Assembly: GCA_965276665.1 (NCBI GenBank)
Contig: OZ255620.1
Location: forward strand, 2,108,001-2,172,000
DNA from: CAWGJC01 sp965276665
GTDB lineage: Bacteria > Pseudomonadota > Alphaproteobacteria > Acetobacterales > Acetobacteraceae
DNA length: 64,000 nucleotides
Reading direction: 5' to 3'
Part shown: positions 51,820 to 59,750 of the stretch, one piece after another
Position numbering within the stretch: position 1 is the stretch's first letter
How the letters are laid out: the number at the start of each line of letters is the position of its first letter
Position numbers and translations under genes: made by a program
The notes under the pieces: generated by a model
The model's input: the letters and a program-made list of their open reading frames with translations, nothing else
The model's database searches: none
Told to the model about the DNA's origin: nothing

Positions 51820-52659
51820 ATGAGCAGATCAATCGCACGCAGAAACCTCCCGTCACCAGACCGGGCCGGGATCAAGGTGCCGCACATCGATGCCTGGTTC
51901 TGGATCCTAAAACTCCTTTCGACCGCCATGGGCGAGGCGATGTCCGACTACCTCGTGTTCCACATCAACCGGGAGGTCGCGGTCATCGCAGGGACCGCCG
52001 GGTTCCTCGTCGCCCTGGTGCTGCAGTTCGCCGTCCGGCGCTACATCGCCTGGGTCTACTGGCTGCTCGTGGTGATGATCGCGATCTTCGGCACGATGGT
52101 CGCCGACGTGACGCACATCGTGCTCGGCGTTCCCTTCGCTGCCTCCACTTTCGGCTTCGCCCTCGCCCTCGCCATCGTCTTCGCGTTGTGGCGTCGGGTC
52201 GAGGGAACCTTGTCGATCCACAGCATCCGCACGATGCGGCGCGAGGCCTTCTACTGGGCAACGGTGATCTGCACCTTCGCGCTCGGCACCGCGGCCGGCG
52301 ACATGACCGCCTCGACGATGCAGCTAGGATACTTCGTCTCCGGGCTGCTGTTCACCTTCCTGTTCGTGCTGCCGGCGCTCTGCTACCGGGTGTTCGGCCT
52401 GAACGCGGTGTTCGCGTTCTGGTTCGCCTACGTCGTGACCCGGCCGATGGGCGCCTCCTTCGCCGACTGGTTCGACAAGCCGGCGCGCATCAATGGCCTC
52501 GGCTACGGCTCGCTCACCGTCAGCGTGGTGCTGACGATCCTGATCGTCGCGCTCGTGGTCGCCGTCTCGGTGACGCGCTCGGAGGATCCCGGCGCGGGCT
52601 CGGCGAACGCCGTTGACGAGCCGGACCCCACGCCCACGCGAGAGGGCGCGCGGCCGTAG
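51820..52659 (+). CDS. COG4705-like multi-pass membrane protein
   Basis: 279-residue membrane protein with about eight hydrophobic helices. FWILKLLSTAMGEAMSDYLVFHINREVAVIAG, FGTMVADVTHIVLG, FYWATVICTFALGTAAGDMTAST and AYVVTRPMGASFADWFDKP are characteristic of uncharacterised COG4705 membrane-anchored proteins. Acidic residues recur within helices (GEAMSD, VADV, AAGD), which could bind cations. ATG 51820 follows AGGGGAA. The C-terminus is a short charged tail. No function is assigned to the family with confidence, though cation handling has been suggested by its composition. Confidence 0.75.
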   Translation: MSRSIARRNLPSPDRAGIKVPHIDAWFWILKLLSTAMGEAMSDYLVFHINREVAVIAGTAGFLVALVLQFAVRRYIAWVYWLLVVMIAIFGTMVADVTHIVLGVPFAASTFGFALALAIVFALWRRVEGTLSIHSIRTMRREAFYWATVICTFALGTAAGDMTASTMQLGYFVSGLLFTFLFVLPALCYRVFGLNAVFAFWFAYVVTRPMGASFADWFDKPARINGLGYGSLTVSVVLTILIVALVVAVSVTRSEDPGAGSANAVDEPDPTPTREGARP

Positions 52660-52834
52660 GCACGCCCGGCGGCGGGCACGCTGCCGGCACCGGCGATACG
52701 GACGAAGCACGAAGATCTGGCAAATCAAGCATCCTCACCGCGGCCACGACCGGAACATGCCCTCCAAGGTTGGGGGTTATCCGCCCTTCGGAAACGCTCA
52801 CATGGGGCGGAGGAAACCAAGGAGACCGTGATAT

Positions 52835-53205
52835 ATGGCAAAATCGATACTCCTGGCCGGCGCGGCGGGCAATCTCGGCAGCCGCATCGCCAGGGCGCTG
52901 GGCCGCGCATCCCGTGGATTGCCGGCGACTCAGTGAGCGCGCCGGATATGGCGGCCATCATGTCGGATATCAGCGGCCATCGCTTCCGCACCTTCCGGGT
53001 CGGCGGCATCGTGTCGCTCGGTATCCTCATTCGCCTGACCAGGCTGGCCGCCAGACAACCGAACGCGATTTTCCCGCCATGGCAGGGCATGCAGTACCTG
53101 CGGGACATATTCGGCGGACAGGCCAGGCTCGCGCCGATCGACAACACCCGCTACCCGGATCTGAAATGGACGTCCGTGCGCGAGGTGCTCGCAACTCGGC
53201 GATAG
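52835..53205 (+). pseudogene. remnant of an NmrA-like NAD(P)-binding gene
   Basis: The start is intact: AAGGAGA at 52819, ATG at 52835, then SILLAGAAGNLGSRIARALG, a Rossmann dinucleotide motif. After about 25 codons the frame is lost and stops. The matching C-terminal part continues in another frame from about 52905 to 53205: IAGDSVSAPDMAAIMSDISG, then WQGMQYLRDIFGGQA and WTSVREVLA. A normal member is about 290-300 residues, so most of the middle has been deleted with a frameshift at the junction. Confidence 0.75.
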
Positions 53206-53358
53206 GCTGCCCTAATCTCTGTTCGGCAACGCTGCTCACCATCGTCGACAGCGCCGGCAACCAGCCAATCGCGTCCGCCTATTTCGCCGTGGATGCGACA
53301 AACCGCTCGGCTGCAAAGCCGTAGCGGGACGCGCGCGTTTCCGTCCCCGGCGCGACGG

Positions 53359-54372
53359 TCAGATGAAGGGGCGCCGGTCGAGCACGAGCTTGAGCGGGCG
53401 GTCGGTGCGGACCAGGCCGGGGAGCGCCTGCTGCAGCTCCGCCAAGGCGCACAGCGTGCCGAACAGCGCGTGCAGGTCGTTGAGCCCCTCGTCGCTCCGC
53501 GGATCGAGCGCGCGCAGGTAATCGGCGAGGCGTCGGCCGAGCGTCCCGATGCCGGCCTGCGCCTCCGCGAAACGATGGCCGCATTGGCGGAGCGCCCGGT
53601 TGACGCAGAAGAGCCAGTCGATCTCGGCGAAGCCGACACTCCGCCCGAGCGGGAACCCGCCGCCGCCGGCGGTCTCCGCCAGCATGTCGAGGCAGGAATC
53701 GATCACCTGCGCGGGATAGCGGAACGGGCGCCGCGCCCATTGCATGTTGAAGAAGTAATGGAAGCTGCCCGCCATGTGCGGCACCATGCTCTCGCACCCG
53801 CTATGCGCGACGGGACGCGGATCGGCGCCGAAGAAGCCGGTGCGCGCATCGGACCAATTCCAGAGCCAGTCGAAATACCGGTCCTGCCAGGCGAGATCGG
53901 CGCTCCCGGCGAGCGTGAGCGCGGCGAACAGCCCGGCGCCGCGATGCGACGCCCGCCAGGGATCGCTCGCCCAGTCCAGCCCGGCGAGGAACGCCGCGAG
54001 CGCATCTGCCTCCAGATACCGCTCGAGCGCGACCAGACGATGCGTCGGCCCGGCATCGAACAGCTCGAGCGCCGCGATGCAATGCGCGGTGGTATGGATT
54101 GGGTGGTGCGTCGCCTCGGTGAACAACCCGCTTTCGGGGTCCTGCATCGCGCGCAGCACCGCGACCCAGGAGGCGCGCTCGGCCGCATCGCCCGGAAAGC
54201 GGCCGATCGTGTAGAGGATGTTCCCGGCGTCGGCGCATCCGTAGGGATTGCGATCGAGCGCGCGGCCGGGCGCGGCCGTGTTCCAGCGGCGGAAATCCCC
54301 TGCGGCCCCGATGGCGTGGGACGCCACGATCGCCTCTACATTCCGGATGAAGCCGCGCAGATCGATGTCCAT
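53359..54372 (-). CDS. alpha/alpha-toroid-like protein of unknown function
   Basis: 337-residue protein, mostly helical, with repeated motifs of the alpha/alpha-barrel type: DPESGLFTEATHHPIHTTAH, CIAALELFDA, WASDPWRASHRGAG, DARTGFFGADPRPV, PHMAGSFHYFFNMQWARRPF. This pattern recalls the helical toroids of terpene cyclases and some glycoside hydrolases or epimerases. I do not assign an activity. There is no signal peptide. ATG 54372 is preceded by GGGGGCGG. It is divergent from a sugar importer binding-protein gene, with an operator-like site between them, so it may act on the imported sugar. Confidence 0.65.
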   Translation of the reverse strand: MDIDLRGFIRNVEAIVASHAIGAAGDFRRWNTAAPGRALDRNPYGCADAGNILYTIGRFPGDAAERASWVAVLRAMQDPESGLFTEATHHPIHTTAHCIAALELFDAGPTHRLVALERYLEADALAAFLAGLDWASDPWRASHRGAGLFAALTLAGSADLAWQDRYFDWLWNWSDARTGFFGADPRPVAHSGCESMVPHMAGSFHYFFNMQWARRPFRYPAQVIDSCLDMLAETAGGGGFPLGRSVGFAEIDWLFCVNRALRQCGHRFAEAQAGIGTLGRRLADYLRALDPRSDEGLNDLHALFGTLCALAELQQALPGLVRTDRPLKLVLDRRPFI

Positions 54373-54404
54373 TCCGCCCCCATTCTCCTGCCAGCCAATG
54401 CGCA

Positions 54405-54424
54405 AGCTTCGCAAATGCCGCAAT
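54405..54424. promoter_or_regulatory. operator-like site shared with the LacI gene at 59.7 kb
   Basis: AGCTTCGCAAATGCCGCAAT. The reverse complement of 59715-59735 matches it with one mismatch and one inserted base. It lies between divergent genes, 24 bp before a TTGACA box, so it is a likely binding site for the LacI-family protein encoded at 58680-59705. Confidence 0.6.
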
Positions 54425-54447
54425 CCCAAGAATTTGCGACGCTTCCG

Positions 54448-54476
54448 TTGACAGGGCAAGGTCGCCGGGAGAGAGT
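54448..54476 (+). promoter_or_regulatory. candidate promoter of the third CUT1 importer operon
   Basis: TTGACA (54448-54453), a perfect -35 box, with GAGAGT (54471-54476) at 17-bp spacing as a weak -10 box. The importer start is 24 bp further on. Confidence 0.4.
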
Positions 54477-54500
54477 TCTGGAAAGACCGGAGGAACATCC

Positions 54501-55787
54501 ATGCTCGCCGTGCTGCGGCTACCCTCGTTGCTCGTGCTGGCCTGTCTCGGCAGCAGCATCGCCGCACGGGCGCAGCAATTGGTGATCTGGCACGACAAGG
54601 GCGATGACGGCATCCGCATGGTCCAGGCGATGGCGGAGCAATTCACCAAGGATCACCCGGGGATCACCGTCAAATCCGTCTCGATGCCGACCGATCAGTG
54701 GTTCAGCAGGAGCACGGCGGCGCTGAACACCGGCACCTCGCCCGACATCCTGTTCAATGACGGCTTCCGCCTCGTGCAGCTCCAGCAGCAGACGCACAAG
54801 TTGGCCGATCTTGCGCCGCAGATGCAGCAGGCGCCGGCGGATGACCGCAAATTCCTTTCCGCGGGCGACATGGCGGCCGCGACCTATGACGGCAAGCTGC
54901 TGATGATCCCGTTCCAGCGGGTCATCACCGGCTGGGCCGTGCGCAAGAGCTGGCTCGACAAGGTGGGGGAGCCGGTTCCGAAGACCTGGGAGGACGTGCT
55001 GCGCGTCGGCCGCAAATTTCAGGATCAGACTCCCGGCGGCGCGGGCCACGTCTACGGCATCGCGATGCAGGGCGGCGACGCTCCCTCGATGATCGATGCG
55101 GGCTCCGGCATGCTGACCTACGGCAACGGCCAGCCGCATGCGCTGGTGGACGAGACCGGGAAGGTGGTGATCGACCAGCCGGAAGTCGCGAAGGTCACGA
55201 TCGAATATCTCAAGCTCTACACGCAGTATAAGCTCGTCTCGCCCGACACGGTGGACCAGACCTTCACCGACATGTACCAGCTCATCGAGGGCGGCCGGGT
55301 CGGGATGTTTCGCGTCGGCAATTGGAATGTCGGCAAATGGGACAAGCAGCCGCCGGCCGGCGACTACGTCATCGGACCGTTCCCCAAGATCGGCGACGGC
55401 ACGCCCTCCTTCGTCGTCGGCTCGATCCGCGGCATGGCGGTGCCGACCAACAGCCCGCACGCGGCGGCGGCCAAGCAGTTCGTGCAGTTCATCCTCAGCA
55501 AGGCTGCGCAGCAAATCTCGCTCGACGACATGGGCGGCGTGGTGCGCTCCGATCTCGACATCAGCCACGTCACGCCGGGGCTGCGCCCCTTCGTCTCGCC
55601 CGATGCGAAACTGCAGCTCGCCGATGACGCGGTGACGCGCTTCCCCTGGTATCTCAAGCTCGAGAACGACTATTACCGCATGATGATCGCGGCGATTAGC
55701 AATCCGCCCAAGGATTGGGAGTCCTGGATCAAGGAGACGGCGGCGAAGCTGCGGCAGGAGCAGGCGACCCTGGAAGGGAAGGGCTGA
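54501..55787 (+). CDS. CUT1-type sugar ABC importer, solute-binding protein
   Basis: 428-residue solute-binding protein family 1 with a Sec signal (LAVLRLPSLLVLACLGSSIAARA, cleavage before QQLVIW). The mature protein includes VIWHDKGDDGIRMVQAMAEQF, NTGTSPDILFNDGFRLVQL, MIPFQRVITGWAVRKSWLDK and PKTWEDVLRVGRKFQ. ATG 54501 follows GGAGGAA at 54489. A palindromic repeat separates it from the permease genes. Nearby genes for a hydroxyacid dehydrogenase and a sugar isomerase suggest that a sugar or sugar acid is imported. Confidence 0.88.
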   Translation: MLAVLRLPSLLVLACLGSSIAARAQQLVIWHDKGDDGIRMVQAMAEQFTKDHPGITVKSVSMPTDQWFSRSTAALNTGTSPDILFNDGFRLVQLQQQTHKLADLAPQMQQAPADDRKFLSAGDMAAATYDGKLLMIPFQRVITGWAVRKSWLDKVGEPVPKTWEDVLRVGRKFQDQTPGGAGHVYGIAMQGGDAPSMIDAGSGMLTYGNGQPHALVDETGKVVIDQPEVAKVTIEYLKLYTQYKLVSPDTVDQTFTDMYQLIEGGRVGMFRVGNWNVGKWDKQPPAGDYVIGPFPKIGDGTPSFVVGSIRGMAVPTNSPHAAAAKQFVQFILSKAAQQISLDDMGGVVRSDLDISHVTPGLRPFVSPDAKLQLADDAVTRFPWYLKLENDYYRMMIAAISNPPKDWESWIKETAAKLRQEQATLEGKG

Positions 55788-55796
55788 CGCGATCCT

Positions 55797-55950
55797 GAGA
55801 GGGCGTTGGAGAATGCGCTGCGATGAGTCAGCGGCGCCTTCCGGCGCGGGTTTCCGAGCACCGAAGCGGAGCGGCCGATGGGCCGTGAGCAGCGGCGCGC
55901 AGGAAAGTCGCGCCGGATGACCGTCGGATTAGCATTGTCAAACGGGCTCT
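55797..55950. repeat. divergent terminal-inverted-repeat element, family 3, copy c
   Basis: Relative of the elements at 17225 and 21192, expanded to about 154 bp. The ends AGAGGGCGTTGGAGAATGCG and, at the right, TTGTCAAACGGGCTCT are imperfect inverted repeats. The interior TTTCCGAGCACCGAAGC and CAGGAAAG match the family. It lies between the binding-protein and permease genes and ends one base before the permease ATG. Confidence 0.65.
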
Positions 55951-55951
55951 G

Positions 55952-56827
55952 ATGCGCTGGTCGCAGGAGCGCACGCTCACCCTTTTCGTGCTGCCGTTCG
56001 CGCTGCTCACCTTGCTGTTCGGGCTGTGGCCGATCGCCGAGGGGATGCGGATCGCCTTTGTCGATTCCACGACCGCGCTCAGCGATGCGCCGCATTATGT
56101 CGGCTTCGCCAATTTCCGCACGATTCTCACCGATCCCGCCTTTCTCTCCTCGCTATGGCGCACGCTGCTGTTCACCGCCGTATCGGTCGTGGTCAACGTC
56201 GTGCTCGCCCTGGCGCTCGCCCTGATGCTCGCGCATCCGGGCCTGCGGCGCGGACGCTTGCTGTTCAAGCTGGCGGTGTTCCTGCCGACCATCACGCCGG
56301 ATGTCGCCGGCTACATCGTGTGGAAATGGGCGTTCAACGAGGATTTCGGCGTGGTGAACCATGCGCTCGCCGGGCTCGGCCTGCCCGAATTCGGCGGCGT
56401 GACACATCCAGGCAGCGCCTTCCTCACGCTGGTGATCGTCGAGATCTGGTGCCATGTCGGGCTGTACGCGCTCATCTTCCTCACCAATCTGCAGCTGCTC
56501 GATCGCGGCATCGAGGAGGCGGCGGCGATCGACGGGGCGAACCGCCTGCAGCGCTTCCTGCATGTCGTGCTGCCGCAGCTGCAGCCGGCGATCACCATCA
56601 ACGCGGTCTATGCGCTGATCGAGTTCCTGAAAACCTTCACGGTCGTGTTCGTCATCACCAAGGGCGGCCCGAATTTCTCGACCGACTATCTCTCCTATTT
56701 CGCCTATCAGCAATTCAACACCGGCGCCTATGGAGACGCCGCGGCGGTCGCGACCCTGCTCTTCGTCATCGTGCTCGTCATCGCGCTCGGCGCCTTTCGG
56801 GCGCTCGAGCGGGAGCAGGCGGCATGA
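55952..56827 (+). CDS. CUT1-type sugar ABC importer, permease 1
   Basis: 291-residue permease with six helices. Helix 1 is TLFVLPFALLTLLFGLWPIA; the EAA loop is EEAAAIDGANRLQRFLHVVL. The start ATG 55952 follows a family 3 repeat directly and has no clear Shine-Dalgarno sequence, so expression may be lower than that of the binding protein. The stop overlaps permease 2 (ATGA). Confidence 0.9.
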   Translation: MRWSQERTLTLFVLPFALLTLLFGLWPIAEGMRIAFVDSTTALSDAPHYVGFANFRTILTDPAFLSSLWRTLLFTAVSVVVNVVLALALALMLAHPGLRRGRLLFKLAVFLPTITPDVAGYIVWKWAFNEDFGVVNHALAGLGLPEFGGVTHPGSAFLTLVIVEIWCHVGLYALIFLTNLQLLDRGIEEAAAIDGANRLQRFLHVVLPQLQPAITINAVYALIEFLKTFTVVFVITKGGPNFSTDYLSYFAYQQFNTGAYGDAAAVATLLFVIVLVIALGAFRALEREQAA

Positions 56828-57654
56828 GGCGCCGGGCCGCCGGCGCCGCGCTCTACGCGGTCGCGATCCTGGTCGCGCTGTTCTTCGTCTATCCCTTCTA
56901 CTGGATGGTGGTAAGCGCGTTTCGCACCCAGAGCGCGATCCTCGCCGCCCCGTTGCGCCTGCTGCCGGAACGGCTTGACCTTTCGGCCTTCCGAACCATC
57001 GCGTCGATCGGGGGCGAGCCGCTGCTCACTTTTGTCGCCAACTCGGTCGGCATCACGCTGGCCGCGACCGCGCTCGGCGTCTGCGCGACCGGGCTTGGTG
57101 CCTACGCGCTCTATCGGCGCCCTGGCGCGCCGCTGCTCCAGGGCGTGCGCTACGGATTCCTGCTCACCATCATGTATCCGAACATGATGCTGGTGATCCC
57201 GCTCTATTTCGTGGTGTTCCATCTCGGCCTGCTCGGCTCGTACGCCGGCATCATCCTGGCTATCAGCCTCGTGCCGCTTGTGTTCTTCGTGTTCATCCAG
57301 TTCTTCCGCACCATTCCGTCGGAGATCATCGAAGCGGCGAGCGTCGACGGCGCGACCGAGTGGGTGATCCTGTGGCGCATCGTCGTGCCGCTCGCGCGTC
57401 CGGTGATCCTCACCGCGACGCTGATCGCCTTCCTGCTCAACTGGAAGCAATGGTTCCCGATCCTCGTGCTGTCGGCGAGCTCGGACACCTACACGCTGCC
57501 GGTCGCGCTGATCTCACTCAATTCGGAATATGGCGTGAACTTCCAGGCCACGATGGCGCTCGCGACGCTCACCGTCGTCCCGGTCATGCTGCTCTTCCTG
57601 ATCACCCAGCGCCGCGTGATGGATGGGTTGATGACGGGCGCGCTGAAGGGCTGA
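56824..57654 (+). CDS. CUT1-type sugar ABC importer, permease 2
   Basis: 276-residue permease with six helices, EAA loop EAASVDGATEWVILWRIVVP and C-terminus QRRVMDGLMTGALKG. The ATG at 56824 overlaps the previous stop. No ATPase gene follows; the next gene is convergent, 17 bp away. Confidence 0.9.
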   Translation: MRRRAAGAALYAVAILVALFFVYPFYWMVVSAFRTQSAILAAPLRLLPERLDLSAFRTIASIGGEPLLTFVANSVGITLAATALGVCATGLGAYALYRRPGAPLLQGVRYGFLLTIMYPNMMLVIPLYFVVFHLGLLGSYAGIILAISLVPLVFFVFIQFFRTIPSEIIEAASVDGATEWVILWRIVVPLARPVILTATLIAFLLNWKQWFPILVLSASSDTYTLPVALISLNSEYGVNFQATMALATLTVVPVMLLFLITQRRVMDGLMTGALKG

Positions 57655-57671
57655 GCGTCCCGGGACAGCAG

Positions 57672-58676
57672 TCAGGCGAGCAGCGGAAGCCGCTCCTGCG
57701 TGATCGCGCCGCGCAAGTTCTCGCCGCGCAGATAACGCTCGATCTCCGCCACGATAAACGCGCCGAGCCGTGCCTGCTCCGTGCCCAGGGCGCCGGCGAT
57801 ATGCGGCGTCAGCATCACGTTCGGCAGATCGTAGAGCGGGGAGCCGGGCGGCAGCACCTCGGGCTCGGTCACATCGATGACGGCGTCGAGCCGTCCGCTG
57901 ACGAGCTCGGCCTCGAGCGCCGCCTGATCGACGAGCGCGCCGCGCGCCGTGTTGATCAGCGTGGCGCCCCCGCGCAGGAGGGCGAGGCGGCGCGCATCGA
58001 TCATGTGCCGCGTCGTCGGGAGCGACGGCGCGTGGAGGGAGAGCACATCCACCTGCGGCAGCATGGCGTCGAGCCCGACGAGCTCGACGCCGAGCGCTGC
58101 GGCCTCCTGCGGCGCGAGGGTCGGATCGTACAGCAGCACCCGCAGCGCGTGGCGGCGCAGCATGTCGAGCACGAGCCGGCCGATGCGCGACGCGCCGACG
58201 ATGCCGACCGTCTTGTCGAGATTCCCGGGCGGCGCGCCACACAACGCCACCGGCGCGGCGCGCGTCTCGGCATAGCGGCGGCGGAAGGCGCCCACGCGCT
58301 TGTTGGCGAAGAGGATGGCGGCGAGCGTGAATTCGGCGACCGGAATCGCGTTCGCACCCGCCGCATGCGTCACGCCGATGCCCCGCGCCAGCGCTTCAGG
58401 CGTCAGGAATGTCTTCACCGTTCCCGCGGCATGCGCGATCAGTCGCAGCCGCGGCGCGCGGTCGAGAATGTGGACGGCGATCGCCGGGCAGCCCCATCCG
58501 GTGAGCAGAATCTCCGCTTGCGCCAGCAGCACGCCGGCGCGCGGCTCGGCGAAACTCTCGAGCGGGCGAGGATCGGCGATGTCGCAGAGCTGGGCGAGCC
58601 GCGCGCGATGCGCGTCGGTCAGCGCGAAGCGGGTCTTCTCCGCCGACATCGCGAGCACCAGGCGGGGACGGCGCAT
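57672..58676 (-). CDS. D-2-hydroxyacid dehydrogenase family protein
   Basis: 334-residue NAD(P)-dependent D-isomer-specific 2-hydroxyacid dehydrogenase. The Rossmann motif is VGIVGASRIGRLVLDML. The catalytic Arg is in LINTARGALVD, the Glu in VIDVTEPEVLPP and the His in VMLTPHIAGALG. It probably oxidises or reduces a sugar-derived hydroxy acid (phosphoglycerate-dehydrogenase-like subgroup). It lies 3 bp downstream of a LacI gene on the same strand and forms an operon with that gene and a sugar isomerase. Confidence 0.9.
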   Translation of the reverse strand: MRRPRLVLAMSAEKTRFALTDAHRARLAQLCDIADPRPLESFAEPRAGVLLAQAEILLTGWGCPAIAVHILDRAPRLRLIAHAAGTVKTFLTPEALARGIGVTHAAGANAIPVAEFTLAAILFANKRVGAFRRRYAETRAAPVALCGAPPGNLDKTVGIVGASRIGRLVLDMLRRHALRVLLYDPTLAPQEAAALGVELVGLDAMLPQVDVLSLHAPSLPTTRHMIDARRLALLRGGATLINTARGALVDQAALEAELVSGRLDAVIDVTEPEVLPPGSPLYDLPNVMLTPHIAGALGTEQARLGAFIVAEIERYLRGENLRGAITQERLPLLA

Positions 58677-58679
58677 CGC

Positions 58680-59705
58680 TCAGCCCGCCGCCCGGCCGAG
58701 TGTGCCGCCCGGCGTCGGGCTCACCGCGACCTCGACCTGAAGCATCGGCGTGTCGGGCTGCGCGATGCGGCGCTGCATGAGGCGGATTGCCGCGCGGCCG
58801 ATCTCGTGGCGATGGACGCGCAGCGTCGCGAGCCGCGGGCTGGTCATCGCGGCGAACGGCAGGTCGTCGAAGCCGAGCACGGAGATGGCGCGCGGCACGG
58901 GCAGGCGCGCGCGCTCCAGCGCACGGAGCACGCCGATGGCGAACAGGTCATTCATGCAGAAGATCGCGGTCCAGTCGCGCGCGCCGCCACGGAGCCGCTT
59001 GCGAATTTCCGCCTCCGCATCCTCGCGTGTCGGCGCGGGCAGCTCGCAAATCTCGAGCCGCGCGTCCTGCGTGCCGGCGATCGCTGCCTCCACGCCGCGC
59101 AGGCGCTGCCGCGTCGTCCAGCGCAGGCGGCTCGTCACGTAGAGCAGCGAGCGATGGCCCTCTGCGAGCAGCAGCCCGGCGCCGCGCATCGCGCCGTAGA
59201 AATTCGCGGGCGCCACGCCGTCGAAGCGCATGAGCGGATCGGCGCCGTTGACGAGCACCACCGGAACGCCGGCGGCGAGCAGCGCATCGGCGAGCGCCGG
59301 CTCCGGATCGATGCCGACGAGGAAGATCGCGGGCGAGCCGATCGCCGCGGCGTCCTGCGCCATGATCGCGGGCGTGAGCGCGTTCTCCTCGACGAGGCGG
59401 AGCCGGATCTCGATGGTTCCGGCGGCCTCCGCGACGAGGCTCTGCACGATCTCCTCGTAGAAGGCGGCGAGGCCGCCGGTCGCGGATTGCAACGCGACAT
59501 AGGCGGTGGCGGCCAGCGGCGCGCTTCGCGCGGTGCGCCCGGCATAGCCGAGCGTCTCGGCGAGGTCCTGGATCTGGCGCCGCAATTCGCGGCTGATGCC
59601 CGGCGCATCGGCGAGCGCGCGCGACACGGTGCTGATGGAGACCCCGGCGGCACGCGCCAGATCCTGCTGGCTGGGGCGGCGCTCCTTCGGCCGTGCTGCG
59701 GACAT
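58680..59705 (-). CDS. LacI-family regulator
   Basis: 341-residue LacI/GalR regulator. The helix-turn-helix is SQQDLARAAGVSISTVSRAL and the sensor domain includes VPVVLVNGADPLMRFDGVAP, GHRSLLYVTSRLRWTTRQR, AIFCMNDLFAIG and VLGFDDLPFAAMTSP. ATG 59705 is the natural start. Two palindromes lie immediately upstream (59708-59740), and a matching site lies between the divergent genes at 54.4 kb. It therefore probably controls both the importer operon and its own operon. Confidence 0.9.
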   Translation of the reverse strand: MSAARPKERRPSQQDLARAAGVSISTVSRALADAPGISRELRRQIQDLAETLGYAGRTARSAPLAATAYVALQSATGGLAAFYEEIVQSLVAEAAGTIEIRLRLVEENALTPAIMAQDAAAIGSPAIFLVGIDPEPALADALLAAGVPVVLVNGADPLMRFDGVAPANFYGAMRGAGLLLAEGHRSLLYVTSRLRWTTRQRLRGVEAAIAGTQDARLEICELPAPTREDAEAEIRKRLRGGARDWTAIFCMNDLFAIGVLRALERARLPVPRAISVLGFDDLPFAAMTSPRLATLRVHRHEIGRAAIRLMQRRIAQPDTPMLQVEVAVSPTPGGTLGRAAG

Positions 59706-59707
59706 AT

Positions 59708-59740
59708 CCGCAATATTGCGGGATTTGCGAAAGCTCGCAA
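59708..59740. promoter_or_regulatory. double palindromic operator upstream of lacI
   Basis: CCGCAATATTGCGG (59708-59721) is a perfect 14-bp palindrome. TTGCGAAAGCTCGCAA (59725-59740) is a 6-bp inverted repeat with a 4-bp centre. Both share TTGCG half-sites and lie in the 45-bp gap between the isomerase and lacI genes. A related sequence lies at 54405. Confidence 0.65.
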
Positions 59741-59750
59741 GCGCGGCGGA

